Assembly (NCBI RefSeq): GCF_014472415.1
Contig: NZ_JACSZV010000001.1
Span: forward strand, 62,001 to 126,000
DNA length: 64,000 nucleotides
Reading direction: 5' to 3'
Origin: Pseudomonas sp. N40(2020)
GTDB taxonomy: Bacteria > Pseudomonadota > Gammaproteobacteria > Pseudomonadales > Pseudomonadaceae
Shown here in pieces: positions 1-6,947 of this stretch. Every line of letters starts with the position of its first letter. Position 1 is the stretch's first letter. The notes under the pieces are model-generated. The model made no database searches, was not told where the DNA came from, and saw only the letters and a program-made list of their open reading frames with translations. The position numbers and the translations under genes were made by a program.

Positions 1-1
1 A

Positions 2-862
2 TATGCCGAAACGAGCTTGGCGCGCATGGGCAGCTACACCGTGGACACCGTCGAGGTTTCAGGCCCGCCCGACACCATCGTGATCAAGGGCAAGGCCAGC
101 GACATGCGTGGCAGTGGCAAGACCATCCGTAGCGGAAGCTGGGAAGACGTGCCGCTGTCGAAGATCGTGGCTGACGTCGCTGCGCGCAATGGTTGGACGC
201 CGGTGTGTCCGGTGTCGACCAAGGTCGCCCGGGTCGACCAGCTCAACGAGTCCGACTTTAATTTCATTACCCGCCTGGCCAAGCAATACGACTGCACGGC
301 CAAGGTGGCCGACGGCAAGTTGTTGGTGATGCCGCGCCAGGGTGGCCAGACAGCCAGCGGCAAGACATTCGGCGCTATTACCCTGACTCGACGCGACCTC
401 AGCCGTTGGCAATTCAGTCTAGGCGATCGCAACTCACACAAGGCGGTTTCGACCAAGCACCAGAACAAAAAGGACGGCAAGCTGGAGGTGGTCACCATCG
501 ACAACGATGACTCCCCGGACGGTCTGCCGGCGGTGCATACCGATCGCCATATCTACCCAAACAAGACCGCCGCCGAAGCGGCCGCCAAGGCGCGACTGTC
601 AGCGTTCAACCGCTCGACCGCCGACGTGCGGTTTGAGATGGAAGGACGGACTGACATCTTCGCTGAGCGGCCGATTCTCGCCCAGGGCTTCAAGGCCGGG
701 CTTGATGGCGAGTATCTGGCGGACTCGGTCGAGCAGGTGTTCACTCAGTCCGGCTGGTCGACCACGGTCGAATGCAACGCCGGCAAAGCCGGTAAATCCA
801 AGGGCAAGAAAAAGAAAGAGGCTAAGCCACCGCTCAAGGTGGTGAACATCGAGAAGCAGTAA
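2..862 (+). CDS. Phage late control protein D / tail protein gpD, partial
   Basis: The reading frame is open from the left edge, so the N-terminus lies outside the window; 286 residues are visible. The protein resembles the gpD family (phage P2 gpD, Mu gp45-like hub proteins) that forms the baseplate hub carrying the tail spike in contractile tails. Family-typical stretches include the segment around LNESDFNFITRLAKQYDCTA, where hub proteins carry a conserved acidic-aromatic motif, and a lysine-rich C-terminus. It is followed at once by a terminator hairpin and then endolysin and spanin genes, the same order seen at the end of R-pyocin and P2-like tail clusters. Whether the source is a whole prophage or a tailocin cannot be decided from this end alone. 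Confidence 0.88.
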   Translation, partial: YAETSLARMGSYTVDTVEVSGPPDTIVIKGKASDMRGSGKTIRSGSWEDVPLSKIVADVAARNGWTPVCPVSTKVARVDQLNESDFNFITRLAKQYDCTAKVADGKLLVMPRQGGQTASGKTFGAITLTRRDLSRWQFSLGDRNSHKAVSTKHQNKKDGKLEVVTIDNDDSPDGLPAVHTDRHIYPNKTAAEAAAKARLSAFNRSTADVRFEMEGRTDIFAERPILAQGFKAGLDGEYLADSVEQVFTQSGWSTTVECNAGKAGKSKGKKKKEAKPPLKVVNIEKQ

Positions 863-896
863 CCGCATCCTATCGCCGCCTGAGTGCGGTTTTTTT
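862..896 (+). terminator. Intrinsic terminator after gpD
   Basis: The stem ACCGCA (862-867) pairs with TGCGGT (885-890) and runs into seven T residues. It overlaps the gpD stop codon and ends 15 bases before the endolysin start, so transcription into the lysis genes must read through it or start from a promoter inside it. Confidence 0.75.
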
Positions 897-911
897 ATGT
901 CTGGAGTTTGT

Positions 912-1466
912 ATGTCCATCACTGAACAACAGCTGCAAAGCATCATGCCCAACGCCCGCCGCCAAGCGGGCGTTTTTGTATCCGCCCTCAACGCAGCCAT
1001 GGCCCATCGACAGATCAACACGCCGAAACGGCAAGCCGCGTTTCTGGCGCAAGTCGGTCACGAGTCGGGTCAGCTGCAGTACGTCCGGGAGCTGGGCGGC
1101 GAGCAGTACCTGAGCAAATACGACACCGGCAACCTGGCTGCAAAACTGGGCAACACGCCGGCAGCGGATGGTGATGGCCAGCGCTATCGCGGTCGCGGCC
1201 TGATCCAGGTCACTGGCCACGACAACTACCTGCGCTGTAGCTTGGCGCTGTTCGGTGACGAGCGATTGCTGCGCACGCCTGAACTGCTGGAGCTGCCGCA
1301 GTGGGCCGCCGAGTCGGCCGCATGGTTCTGGTCAGTGAATGGGCTGAACGCGCTGGCAGATCAAAACGAATTCAACGCGATCACCCGCAGGATCAACGGC
1401 GGCCTCAATGGCCTGCAGGATCGGCTGGAGTTGTGGGGGCGGGCGAGGGCGGTGTTATGCGTCTAG
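912..1466 (+). CDS. Phage/tailocin endolysin, glycoside hydrolase family 19
   Basis: A 184-residue peptidoglycan-degrading enzyme of the chitinase class I-like (GH19) family. Family motifs are visible: the catalytic-glutamate region VGHESGQLQYVRE near residues 45-57 and YRGRGLIQVTGHDNY near residues 95-109. There is no signal peptide, so release to the wall should need a holin, which is not seen in the window. The start at 912 has GGAG five bases upstream; the in-frame ATG at 897 lies on the preceding T tract and lacks such a site. The 3' end overlaps the spanin start by ten bases. A terminator-like hairpin lies inside the first 25 codons. Confidence 0.92.
   Translation: MSITEQQLQSIMPNARRQAGVFVSALNAAMAHRQINTPKRQAAFLAQVGHESGQLQYVRELGGEQYLSKYDTGNLAAKLGNTPAADGDGQRYRGRGLIQVTGHDNYLRCSLALFGDERLLRTPELLELPQWAAESAAWFWSVNGLNALADQNEFNAITRRINGGLNGLQDRLELWGRARAVLCV
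952..977 (+). terminator. Terminator-like hairpin inside the endolysin gene
   Basis: ACGCCCG (952-958) pairs with CGGGCGT (967-973), followed by a run of five T residues (973-977). It has the form of an intrinsic terminator but lies within codons 14-22 of the endolysin. It may only reflect codon use, or it may limit read-through from weak upstream transcription. Confidence 0.45.
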
Positions 1467-1999
1467 GCGAACTGATCCCGGCGCCGTATCGGCTGCTGGC
1501 AAAAGGAGTGCTGCTGGTCGCCTTGGTCGGTGGGTCCGCGGCCATTACTTGGCAAGTCCAGGATTGGCGCTACGGTAAACAGCTCGCAGAGCAGGCCCGA
1601 CTCCACACCGAAACCTTTAACCAGTTGGCGCTGGCCACGGTTGCGCAGCTGCGTACCGAACAGGACAAACGCCTCGCGCTCGAGCAGCGCCTGGCAACCA
1701 GTGAACAAACCCATTATCGAGCCTTGAGTGATGCCCAACGTGATCAAGGTCGCCTGCGCGACCGTCTTGCCACTGCTGATCTGCGCCTGTCAGTCCTACT
1801 CGACGCCACCATCGGCGCCGGCAACGGATCATTGTCAGCCGCCACCGCCACCGGCGGCGTGGTTCATGGCCCCACGAGAGCCGAACTTGACCCAGCGCAT
1901 GCTCAACGAATTATCGGCGTCACCGACGCCGGTGATCGAGGATTGATCGCGCTGCAAGCCTGTCAGGCCTACGCAAAAGAAGTGTCAGCACCGAATTAG
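1457..1999 (+). CDS. i-spanin, Rz-like inner-membrane lysis protein
   Basis: A 180-residue protein that would join the inner to the outer membrane during phage-type lysis. It has one N-terminal membrane segment (about residues 14-34) and then a long charged, glutamine-rich, probably coiled-coil stretch (about 38-110), the usual Rz layout. The ATG at 1457 overlaps the last ten bases of the endolysin; the longer open frame upstream lies in another frame of the endolysin and is not used. A second gene for the outer-membrane partner is nested in the +1 frame at 1731-1946. The C-terminal motif around DRGLIALQACQAY recurs in broken form at 3780-3892. Confidence 0.85.
   Translation: MRLGELIPAPYRLLAKGVLLVALVGGSAAITWQVQDWRYGKQLAEQARLHTETFNQLALATVAQLRTEQDKRLALEQRLATSEQTHYRALSDAQRDQGRLRDRLATADLRLSVLLDATIGAGNGSLSAATATGGVVHGPTRAELDPAHAQRIIGVTDAGDRGLIALQACQAYAKEVSAPN
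1731..1946 (+). CDS. o-spanin, Rz1-like lipoprotein nested in the Rz gene
   Basis: A 71-residue proline-rich protein encoded entirely inside the i-spanin gene in a different frame, as in lambda Rz/Rz1. It has a hydrophobic signal (residues 4-18), a lipobox-like ICA-C with Cys20 as the likely lipidated residue, and a proline run (PPPPP) typical of o-spanins. It should sit in the outer membrane and bind the tip of the i-spanin. The ATG at 1731 follows a GTG at 1728; the ATG is preferred. The Cys at position -2 of the lipobox is slightly unusual. Confidence 0.8.
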   Translation: MPNVIKVACATVLPLLICACQSYSTPPSAPATDHCQPPPPPAAWFMAPREPNLTQRMLNELSASPTPVIED

Positions 2000-2060
2000 A
2001 TAGGAGCGGCCGGAGTGGATGCGCAAACACAACTCCGGCAGTCGACACCTTGCTCAGCAA

Positions 2061-2309
2061 CTACGCTTTGAAGCCAGGCATACCTTGCGCAGCACGCCAC
2101 TGTTTTACAGTTTCGGTGATGCCTTCCGCTGAATCATCAGCTCCGTCTTCCGGGTAAAATATCAGATCAGAGCCCCCCGGGTGCTCGCTCACTTCCTCAA
2201 AGTGGAACACTAATTCATCCACTTCCGGTTCTGTTCCGTCGTGGCTGATGATGCGCTGCAGGAGGGCTACGAACTCACCTTCGGTATATTCATTGAATGT
2301 GTTTTTCAT
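2061..2309 (-). CDS. Colicin/pyocin DNase immunity protein
   Basis: An 82-residue acidic protein closely resembling the Im2/Im7/Im8/Im9 family, which binds and blocks HNH-type colicin and pyocin DNases in the producer cell. The family pattern is clear: a YTEGEFVALLQRI helix, then the FEEVSEHPGGSDLIFYP segment (compare Im9 FEEMTEHPSGSDLIYYP), and VKQWRAAQGMPGFK at the end. It lies just downstream of the bacteriocin gene and overlaps its stop codon by four bases (ATGA), so the two are co-translated and immunity is always made with the toxin. It runs convergent to the spanin genes. Confidence 0.95.
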   Translation of the reverse strand: MKNTFNEYTEGEFVALLQRIISHDGTEPEVDELVFHFEEVSEHPGGSDLIFYPEDGADDSAEGITETVKQWRAAQGMPGFKA

Positions 2310-3643
2310 GATTTTTGCCGGTCTTCCTTGTGAATTTCAGCGTGGCGTTTAGGCGTTGCTACACAGAGATTATCAACGTCGTAGACAGCCCCACCATGTT
2401 GAATGTGTTCTATGTGATGGATCTCGTAGCGACCGTTCTTTCCGTTTCGTTCTGCTTTCGGCGCGAATGGAGAATTGCCTTTTGCTAACCACTCTTGGTT
2501 GGTGGGCTTGAACTGGCTGAGCAATTCGGGATCATTGCTCACGGCAGTCCATAGCGCTGCCCGGAAATCGTCAAAGCTCTTAAATTTTTGCCCCCGTAAC
2601 TGATCAGCAATTCTTGACGGAATCGGTGCGCCAAGGCCCGCGCCAGCTCCAGCAAGCCAGATACCGGACACATCTTGCCCTTGTCCAGTCACTGCGCCAG
2701 GGGAGTAGCGAGCATTGATGACAATGTACAGCGGTTGTACACCTGATCCCGCTGGGAATATTAAGATGAAGTCTTTGTAAGTGTCCGGGTAGATTGGGCT
2801 GACGATGATGGTATCAGCCTGTTCGGTGGGTGGATAAATCCATATCTGAGGCGCTTGGGGAGCGGCCTCCAAAGGGGGAATCCCCGAGGTGCTGGATGGA
2901 TCAACTGCTGGAGTCCAGATCAGTGTTACGCCGTCCCCAAAGTCCGCCACTTGCTGAGAGCCTTGCTCAACGAACTGTACCACTGGAATCATCTCCCAGT
3001 CGGTGCGCTTTTGTGTGTTGTAGCCATACCCCTTCAGGGTGCCATCAGCCTGCTGTTCGACATGTATTCGAACTCGAGTACGGCCTTCTTTGAGTGATTG
3101 GAGCTGTCCTTCGGTGTATAGGGCGCTATCACCCAAGCTCGAAGGCCAAAGTAGCGCAACTACACCTACCAAAGCACCAGCCGCTACACCGGCAGTGGCC
3201 ACGCTGGTACCGCCAGCAGCACCTGCACCGGTTGCGGTGCTCCCCGTCGCAACAGCAGCACTGCATAATCCACCACAAGACACACCCGCAACCGAAGCGG
3301 CAGCCCCGCCCAGCAGAAGTGTTCCCAAGGTTGCGGGTAGCGCTCCGCTGACTTTCTTGAGGGGGATGTTCCCTTGTGCATCAGTTTCACGGCCGCCGAG
3401 AATCGCGAACTCGCCGAAATTGGCAATTTTCTCGACAGGAATAAAGCCGGATGGCTTTTTGTGATCGATCACACCGTCAGGGAGATCACAGCTTTTCGCG
3501 AACGCACAGCCTACGGGGGTGGGCTTGGCGTCTTCCTTTAATGGGAGGTCTTTGTACTCAGCCCAACGCTGGGCATGGATATCAACAGGCTCTACGCCTT
3601 GGTTGCGATAGCCCTTCTGCGGGTTTGGAACATAACCACTCAT
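2306..3643 (-). CDS. S-type pyocin-like bacteriocin with HNH DNase domain
   Basis: A 445-residue killer protein. Residues about 170-330 resemble the S-type pyocin translocation domain. Residues about 335-445 resemble the colicin E9/pyocin S DNase, with APIPSRIADQLRGQKFKSFDD and the metal/catalytic H-N-H set (HH at 409-410, N425, H434, H438). The first 100 residues match no receptor-binding domain I recognise. Residues about 101-168 are a long Gly/Ala-rich hydrophobic stretch. Typical S-pyocins are considerably longer, so the N-terminal receptor part appears to be missing or different. The start ATG has AAGGA seven bases upstream. Release is probably through the neighbouring lysis genes. A type VI secretion cargo is an alternative, but no PAAR domain is present. 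Confidence 0.92.
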   Translation of the reverse strand: MSGYVPNPQKGYRNQGVEPVDIHAQRWAEYKDLPLKEDAKPTPVGCAFAKSCDLPDGVIDHKKPSGFIPVEKIANFGEFAILGGRETDAQGNIPLKKVSGALPATLGTLLLGGAAASVAGVSCGGLCSAAVATGSTATGAGAAGGTSVATAGVAAGALVGVVALLWPSSLGDSALYTEGQLQSLKEGRTRVRIHVEQQADGTLKGYGYNTQKRTDWEMIPVVQFVEQGSQQVADFGDGVTLIWTPAVDPSSTSGIPPLEAAPQAPQIWIYPPTEQADTIIVSPIYPDTYKDFILIFPAGSGVQPLYIVINARYSPGAVTGQGQDVSGIWLAGAGAGLGAPIPSRIADQLRGQKFKSFDDFRAALWTAVSNDPELLSQFKPTNQEWLAKGNSPFAPKAERNGKNGRYEIHHIEHIQHGGAVYDVDNLCVATPKRHAEIHKEDRQKS

Positions 3644-3730
3644 GCAACATCCTTGTTCGTCCTTGAGGTTTTTCGTCCCGAAGCAAATCGGAGCGTGATG
3701 TTACCGCTATGGTTGGCGAGTTTGAATGCA

Positions 3731-3760
3731 GGCACTTTGGTATTGCGCCAGCAATGTGCC
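3731..3760. promoter_or_regulatory. Dyad upstream of the bacteriocin gene, possible operator
   Basis: A 30-base region with two nested inverted repeats: GGCAC (3731-3735) with GTGCC (3756-3760), and ATTGC (3742-3746) with GCAAT (3751-3755). It lies about 90-120 bases upstream of the bacteriocin start. It could bind a regulator such as the PrtN/AlpA-type protein encoded nearby. No match to the published P-box pattern was evident, so the role is a guess. Confidence 0.35.
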
Positions 3761-3779
3761 GACTGAGGCTAGGTGCAAA

Positions 3780-3892
3780 CCTGACTTGACCCTTACGTAT
3801 GCTCAACGAACGCCATCACCGCCATTAGCGACCGTGGCCTGATCGCGATGCAGGCGTGCCAAGCGTATATTGGGTCTCTAATGAAACACTAA
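3780..3892 (+). pseudogene. Broken copy of the i-spanin 3' end
   Basis: This stretch matches the last ~115 bases of the intact spanin gene (1883-1999): both share ACTTGACCC, ATGCTCAACGAA and the end encoding DRGLIAxQACQAY. A net loss of about four bases after CAACGA shifts the frame, so no complete protein is made. The 3' end reads SDRGLIAMQACQAYIGSL and stops at 3890-3892. With the intact copy it brackets the bacteriocin and immunity genes as a direct repeat, which suggests that the module was inserted into, or exchanged with, an older lysis cassette. Confidence 0.8.
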
Positions 3893-4605
3893 ACCCCTAT
3901 CATTTTTTTAAACGACTCGGTCAGAAGCAACGGTACTACCGGAGTGGCCACCGTAACTGCGTCAGCGATACCACCTAAAACATTCAATATTTTTGAGCCG
4001 ACAGTAGTTTCGCTGATAGCTGATCTATAGTCGCTGTCAAAGGCACTATGGCCAAGCAATGCATCGATAGATGATATAATCGGGATTTCGCCACCCAGCC
4101 GGTATTCTTCCAGCGCGGTGACGATTTTTCTAAGGGATCTAGCAAGATACTCCCTTACTTTGATTTCCAGATCTCCAGATAAGACTTCTTCTACCAGCTC
4201 ATTCAGGGATTTGATGAATTCTTGAATCTGTAGACTGGTTAACTTACTCGGGCTCTTGAATTCTAGGAGCTCTGCCGCAGATGTTAAGTGGTCAATTGCC
4301 GTGGAACTGACGTGTGCAATAAATGACTCAAATGGCCCGTTCATTTCCTGATTGAGAAAGCCAGTGTCAAGTGCTGTCTTCCATGTTTGCGATGCCCTCG
4401 CCTGTCTAGGAAACAGTTCATTAACCAGTTGAAATGTCTCTTCGGACAAATTCATTACCTTTGAAAGACGCTCATGCATCAGGGCCGTACTTTTCCCTGC
4501 GTCCAGAATTTTGGTCCAAGCTTGGCGGGTAGTGATCGTCCTACTGATGCCTTGAGCCTCGATCAAAACATCCAAGAGACGCGAGGCCGGGTTTCCATTT
4601 TCCAT
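3889..4605 (-). CDS. Unrecognised 238-residue protein, AT-rich
   Basis: I do not recognise this protein. It is 238 residues, mostly helical in appearance, with many Leu, Glu, Ser and Lys residues. No signal peptide or clear enzymatic motif is seen. The last ~30 residues (VLGGIADAVTVATPVVPLLL) are hydrophobic and could form one membrane-inserting helix. The gene is visibly richer in A and T than the core genes, a sign of transfer. Its stop codon abuts the broken spanin copy, so it sits exactly at the junction of the lysis region and the regulatory region. It could be phage cargo such as an exclusion or defence factor, but nothing in the sequence proves this. Confidence 0.6.
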   Translation of the reverse strand: MENGNPASRLLDVLIEAQGISRTITTRQAWTKILDAGKSTALMHERLSKVMNLSEETFQLVNELFPRQARASQTWKTALDTGFLNQEMNGPFESFIAHVSSTAIDHLTSAAELLEFKSPSKLTSLQIQEFIKSLNELVEEVLSGDLEIKVREYLARSLRKIVTALEEYRLGGEIPIISSIDALLGHSAFDSDYRSAISETTVGSKILNVLGGIADAVTVATPVVPLLLTESFKKMIGV

Positions 4606-4711
4606 AAAATTTCCGAAGTGGATTGAGTATCTCTAGCTCTAAAACTAGCTCACTCCGCCCCTGTTTCGCTAGGGGAAAATCCAGTCAAAAGACAGGAGAA
4701 TTTTATGCCGC

Positions 4712-5131
4712 CTACTGGTCAACCGGTGGGGGCGACTGCCTGTTCCGGCGACGATCCTTCTTGACCCCAGACCGTCCCAAGATTTCGTCCACCAATTTAT
4801 AAAATTCCTCTGAAGTCGAAGGCTTATGGGATGATAGGCCGGATCTTTGGCCCAACATCGCGGGGCCGCGCTTTTTTCGCTCTGATTGCAGTGTGTCGCT
4901 CAGAACAGATGGCGCCTCTACCCTTTGAGGTTTTTCTATCGAGTTTCCCTCGATGTAAGCATCTGCCCATTTGTCTAGCTCAACCCGGTCAAAGCCTACG
5001 CCTTGTGCGCCGACCGGGAACTCGCGCACATATGGCCGGACGACCTTGTTGAATACGTCTCGGCACATACCCAGATAACCTGGCGCCTGCTTTGCTCTGA
5101 TTATGCGGGGCTGGAGGATGAGCTTATCCAT
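4712..5131 (-). CDS. Helix-turn-helix phage regulator/excisionase-like protein
   Basis: 139 residues from the chosen start. The N-terminal half has the layout of the small winged-helix excisionase or AlpA-like group: RAKQAPGYLGMCRDVFNKVV followed by GFDRVELDKWADAYIE, the usual 'identify site, then Asp-x-W-x-D-x-Y' pattern of prophage proteins. The C-terminal half is polar and probably disordered. The start at 5131 has AAAGG about nine bases upstream; an in-frame start at 5215 would add 28 residues unlike the family. It is the first of several small DNA-binding genes on this strand and is likely to act in excision or phage gene control. Confidence 0.6.
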   Translation of the reverse strand: MDKLILQPRIIRAKQAPGYLGMCRDVFNKVVRPYVREFPVGAQGVGFDRVELDKWADAYIEGNSIEKPQRVEAPSVLSDTLQSERKKRGPAMLGQRSGLSSHKPSTSEEFYKLVDEILGRSGVKKDRRRNRQSPPPVDQ

Positions 5132-5324
5132 GAGTCTATGCCTTTGGGAGAGGGTGCGACCTCCATCGAGCTCTGCAGCGAGCACCAGTTTCGGCATGGT
5201 GGGTAGAGGCCGCACCAGCTTTAAATCGTAGCACGCGATACTGAACGTAAAAGGCTATCCGCCGAGTGGATGCCGTGAAGCATGCTCAATATAGCCACGC
5301 GGGGATGCATGGTTAATGCTCAGA

Positions 5325-5555
5325 TCAATCGAGTTTAAGCATCTGCGCAAGTAATGGATCATTTGATCCCAGTACCGCTTCCTGTATATCCACGAAGTAC
5401 ATTCCGCCCGTGATTTCTCCGACTATCTCGCCTTCCTCAATCCATTTTTTCAGCTGCTGGAGACTTGGTTTATTACCTGCATAGCGCAGCTTGCGATACT
5501 CACCGACTTCCATAAGTCTAGGAAGTCTCACTGTGACCTGAGAAAGAATTTTCAT
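5325..5555 (-). CDS. Small excisionase-like DNA-binding protein
   Basis: 76 residues. The middle (PSLQQLKKWIEEGEIVGEIT) followed by GGMYFVDIQEA resembles the helix plus wing of MerR-like excisionases, in which a helix is followed by a Gly-turn and a short strand. It starts at ATGA overlapping the stop of the preceding excisionase gene, so the two are translationally coupled. Two adjacent Xis-like proteins could act together in directing recombination, but the match is to the fold pattern only. Confidence 0.5.
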   Translation of the reverse strand: MKILSQVTVRLPRLMEVGEYRKLRYAGNKPSLQQLKKWIEEGEIVGEITGGMYFVDIQEAVLGSNDPLLAQMLKLD

Positions 5556-5788
5556 ACTCCGTGCCCTCTTCGAGCCGCCTCTATTCTCTCAACCAGACTG
5601 CTTCCAGTCGTCCTATCAAGCCGCGCCGGTTCACGGTAGTGAGCATTGGGCTCTACATAGTAATTGCGTCCATGCTTGATCGGGAGAGGAGTGATCCGGC
5701 CTTCGCGCGCCCATTTTCTCAGTGTATTGGAGCTGGGTGGCGTTCTGAAGTGATCTTTAGCCCATTCAGTGAGAGTCAGTTTGGTCAT
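5552..5788 (-). CDS. Lambda Xis-like excisionase
   Basis: 78 residues. The sequence LTLTEWAKDHFRTPPSSNTLRKWAREGRITPLPIKHGRNYYV (in parts) follows the lambda Xis pattern: 'LTLQEW', a helix containing RKWxREGRI, then P-P-x-K-x-G-R-x-Y. Such proteins bend DNA at the att site and switch the integrase to excision. The ATG at 5788 begins at the family's usual N-terminus; an upstream TTG at 5818 is less likely. The partner integrase is not in the window. Confidence 0.75.
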   Translation of the reverse strand: MTKLTLTEWAKDHFRTPPSSNTLRKWAREGRITPLPIKHGRNYYVEPNAHYREPARLDRTTGSSLVERIEAARRGHGV

Positions 5789-5820
5789 GATGGCACCGGA
5801 TGATGAGTTTTTTATCAAAC

Positions 5821-6018
5821 TTATTTCAATCGGAGCTCGGGGCTTTTTTTCGGCTCGTAATGCCCGCCGAGACGGCTGATAACGACTTGGTGCAACACCT
5901 TCGGATGTCCGTCCCCGCCGAGAATAAATGGAAAGGAATTTTCGCGCAGCCAGCGCGATTGAGCAGCAGGCCGCTCATACCCGGTAAGTGTGGCCATTTC
6001 GTCTTTCGTTAGGAACAT
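5821..6018 (-). CDS. DUF4224 family small phage protein
   Basis: 65 residues beginning MFLTKDEMATLTGYERPAAQ, with RWLRENSFPFILGGDGHPKV, the hallmark of the DUF4224 family. These short proteins are usually encoded directly upstream of phage tyrosine integrases and are thought to bind DNA. Here the next genes on the strand are excisionase-like, and no integrase follows, which points to a rearranged or eroded integration module. Confidence 0.75.
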   Translation of the reverse strand: MFLTKDEMATLTGYERPAAQSRWLRENSFPFILGGDGHPKVLHQVVISRLGGHYEPKKSPELRLK

Positions 6019-6132
6019 AATGGTTCGCTCGTCCGATTATCCATTCATACCGCACCAGCTTATGCTCAAAGAGTTATCCCTCACCGTACCGGCGAACATG
6101 GGACGAACGCATTGCAGATTGGCCACGAGTAT

Positions 6133-6345
6133 TCAGTCCGGCGTCATCATCAAAGCCAAGGTCATTTTGATAAATTCTTCATTTCTGTCGATCGCCCATA
6201 GTGCGCCACGCACGTTTTCAGCGACCTCGGCCGAGCCTCGCTGTTCGACCCAATTCGTCAACTCCATGATGGCTGCTTCGAGGGCGAGCTGGTTTTCGTT
6301 GATCTTGAAGAGCAGCGAGGGGAGCAGGTCTGAGTTCGGCATCAT
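6133..6345 (-). CDS. Small conserved prophage protein, function unknown
   Basis: 70 residues from the first of two adjacent ATG codons, which are preceded by GGAAAG at good spacing; an open frame extending to 6423 lacks such a site. The protein is acidic and helical (ENQLALEAAIMELTNWVEQR, then NVRGALWAIDRNEEFIKMTL). I recall similar small proteins in Pseudomonas prophage regulatory regions, but no function is known to me. It lies between the PrtN/AlpA-type gene and the DUF4224 gene. Confidence 0.55.
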   Translation of the reverse strand: MMPNSDLLPSLLFKINENQLALEAAIMELTNWVEQRGSAEVAENVRGALWAIDRNEEFIKMTLALMMTPD

Positions 6346-6368
6346 TTCTTTCCGGTAGAAGAAACAGA

Positions 6369-6917
6369 TTATTTCAAGCGTGGAGAACTCGCCTGTGACG
6401 TTCGGGGCCTGGTCTTTCCCCAAGTCAGAACCTCTGACCTAATCCATGCCACCGCTCGACCACCTAGGCTGACTTGTCGAGGGAATTTGCCTTCATTTAC
6501 CATCTTATAAATTGTCGAGCTGCTCAATCCTGTAATCCGCTTAACTTCGGTCAATCGAATAAACATAGCAGACGTATCCGGCTGCTCTGCTGGCCTTTCC
6601 GGGCTTTCAAATCGTAGCCCTGGGGTAGCAGGTTCAAGGCGAACGATTTTTTCTGAACGCCCCATCAAGCATTCATGTTCCGCAGTACATTTTTTGTGTT
6701 GAGCATCCAGATATGAGGCAAGGTCTGCGATGTGAACCCCGCAAGCTGATTGAAGAGAAGAGTCGATTTTGACCATCACGAGATCAATCGTGCCCTCTCT
6801 TACCTTTTTCTTTAGCTTGCTTGGGGTTAGGTGGCTGAAGTAATCCGCGCAAACCCGTTCCAACGGAATAATGACCTGAGCGTCATACTGAGCCATCAAT
6901 AAAAACAGAGTGTTCAT
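6369..6917 (-). CDS. Regulator joining PrtN-like and AlpA-like domains
   Basis: 182 residues with two distinct parts. Residues 1 to about 75 (MNTLFLLMAQYDAQVIIPLE, then CADYFSHLTPSKLKKKV) match the start of PrtN, the activator of pyocin genes. Residues about 118-168 (FIRLTEVKRITGLSSSTIYK, then GKFPRQVSLGGRAVAWIRSE) match AlpA, a phage-type winged-helix activator. A proline- and glutamate-rich linker (about 90-117) joins them. In P. aeruginosa these are separate proteins: PrtN switches on pyocins after DNA damage, and AlpA switches on a lysis programme. A single protein with both parts could couple bacteriocin and lysis expression. No frameshift is needed to read it. Confidence 0.82.
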   Translation of the reverse strand: MNTLFLLMAQYDAQVIIPLERVCADYFSHLTPSKLKKKVREGTIDLVMVKIDSSLQSACGVHIADLASYLDAQHKKCTAEHECLMGRSEKIVRLEPATPGLRFESPERPAEQPDTSAMFIRLTEVKRITGLSSSTIYKMVNEGKFPRQVSLGGRAVAWIRSEVLTWGKTRPRTSQASSPRLK

Positions 6918-6947
6918 CCTTCATACCCTGTGCACAGAGGGGGGCGG

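Noticed and set aside
2306..3643. Bacteriocin as a type VI secretion effector
   Set aside because: No PAAR, VgrG, Hcp or adaptor gene is present, and the linked immunity, lysis and PrtN-type genes favour a pyocin-like role; kept only as an alternative.
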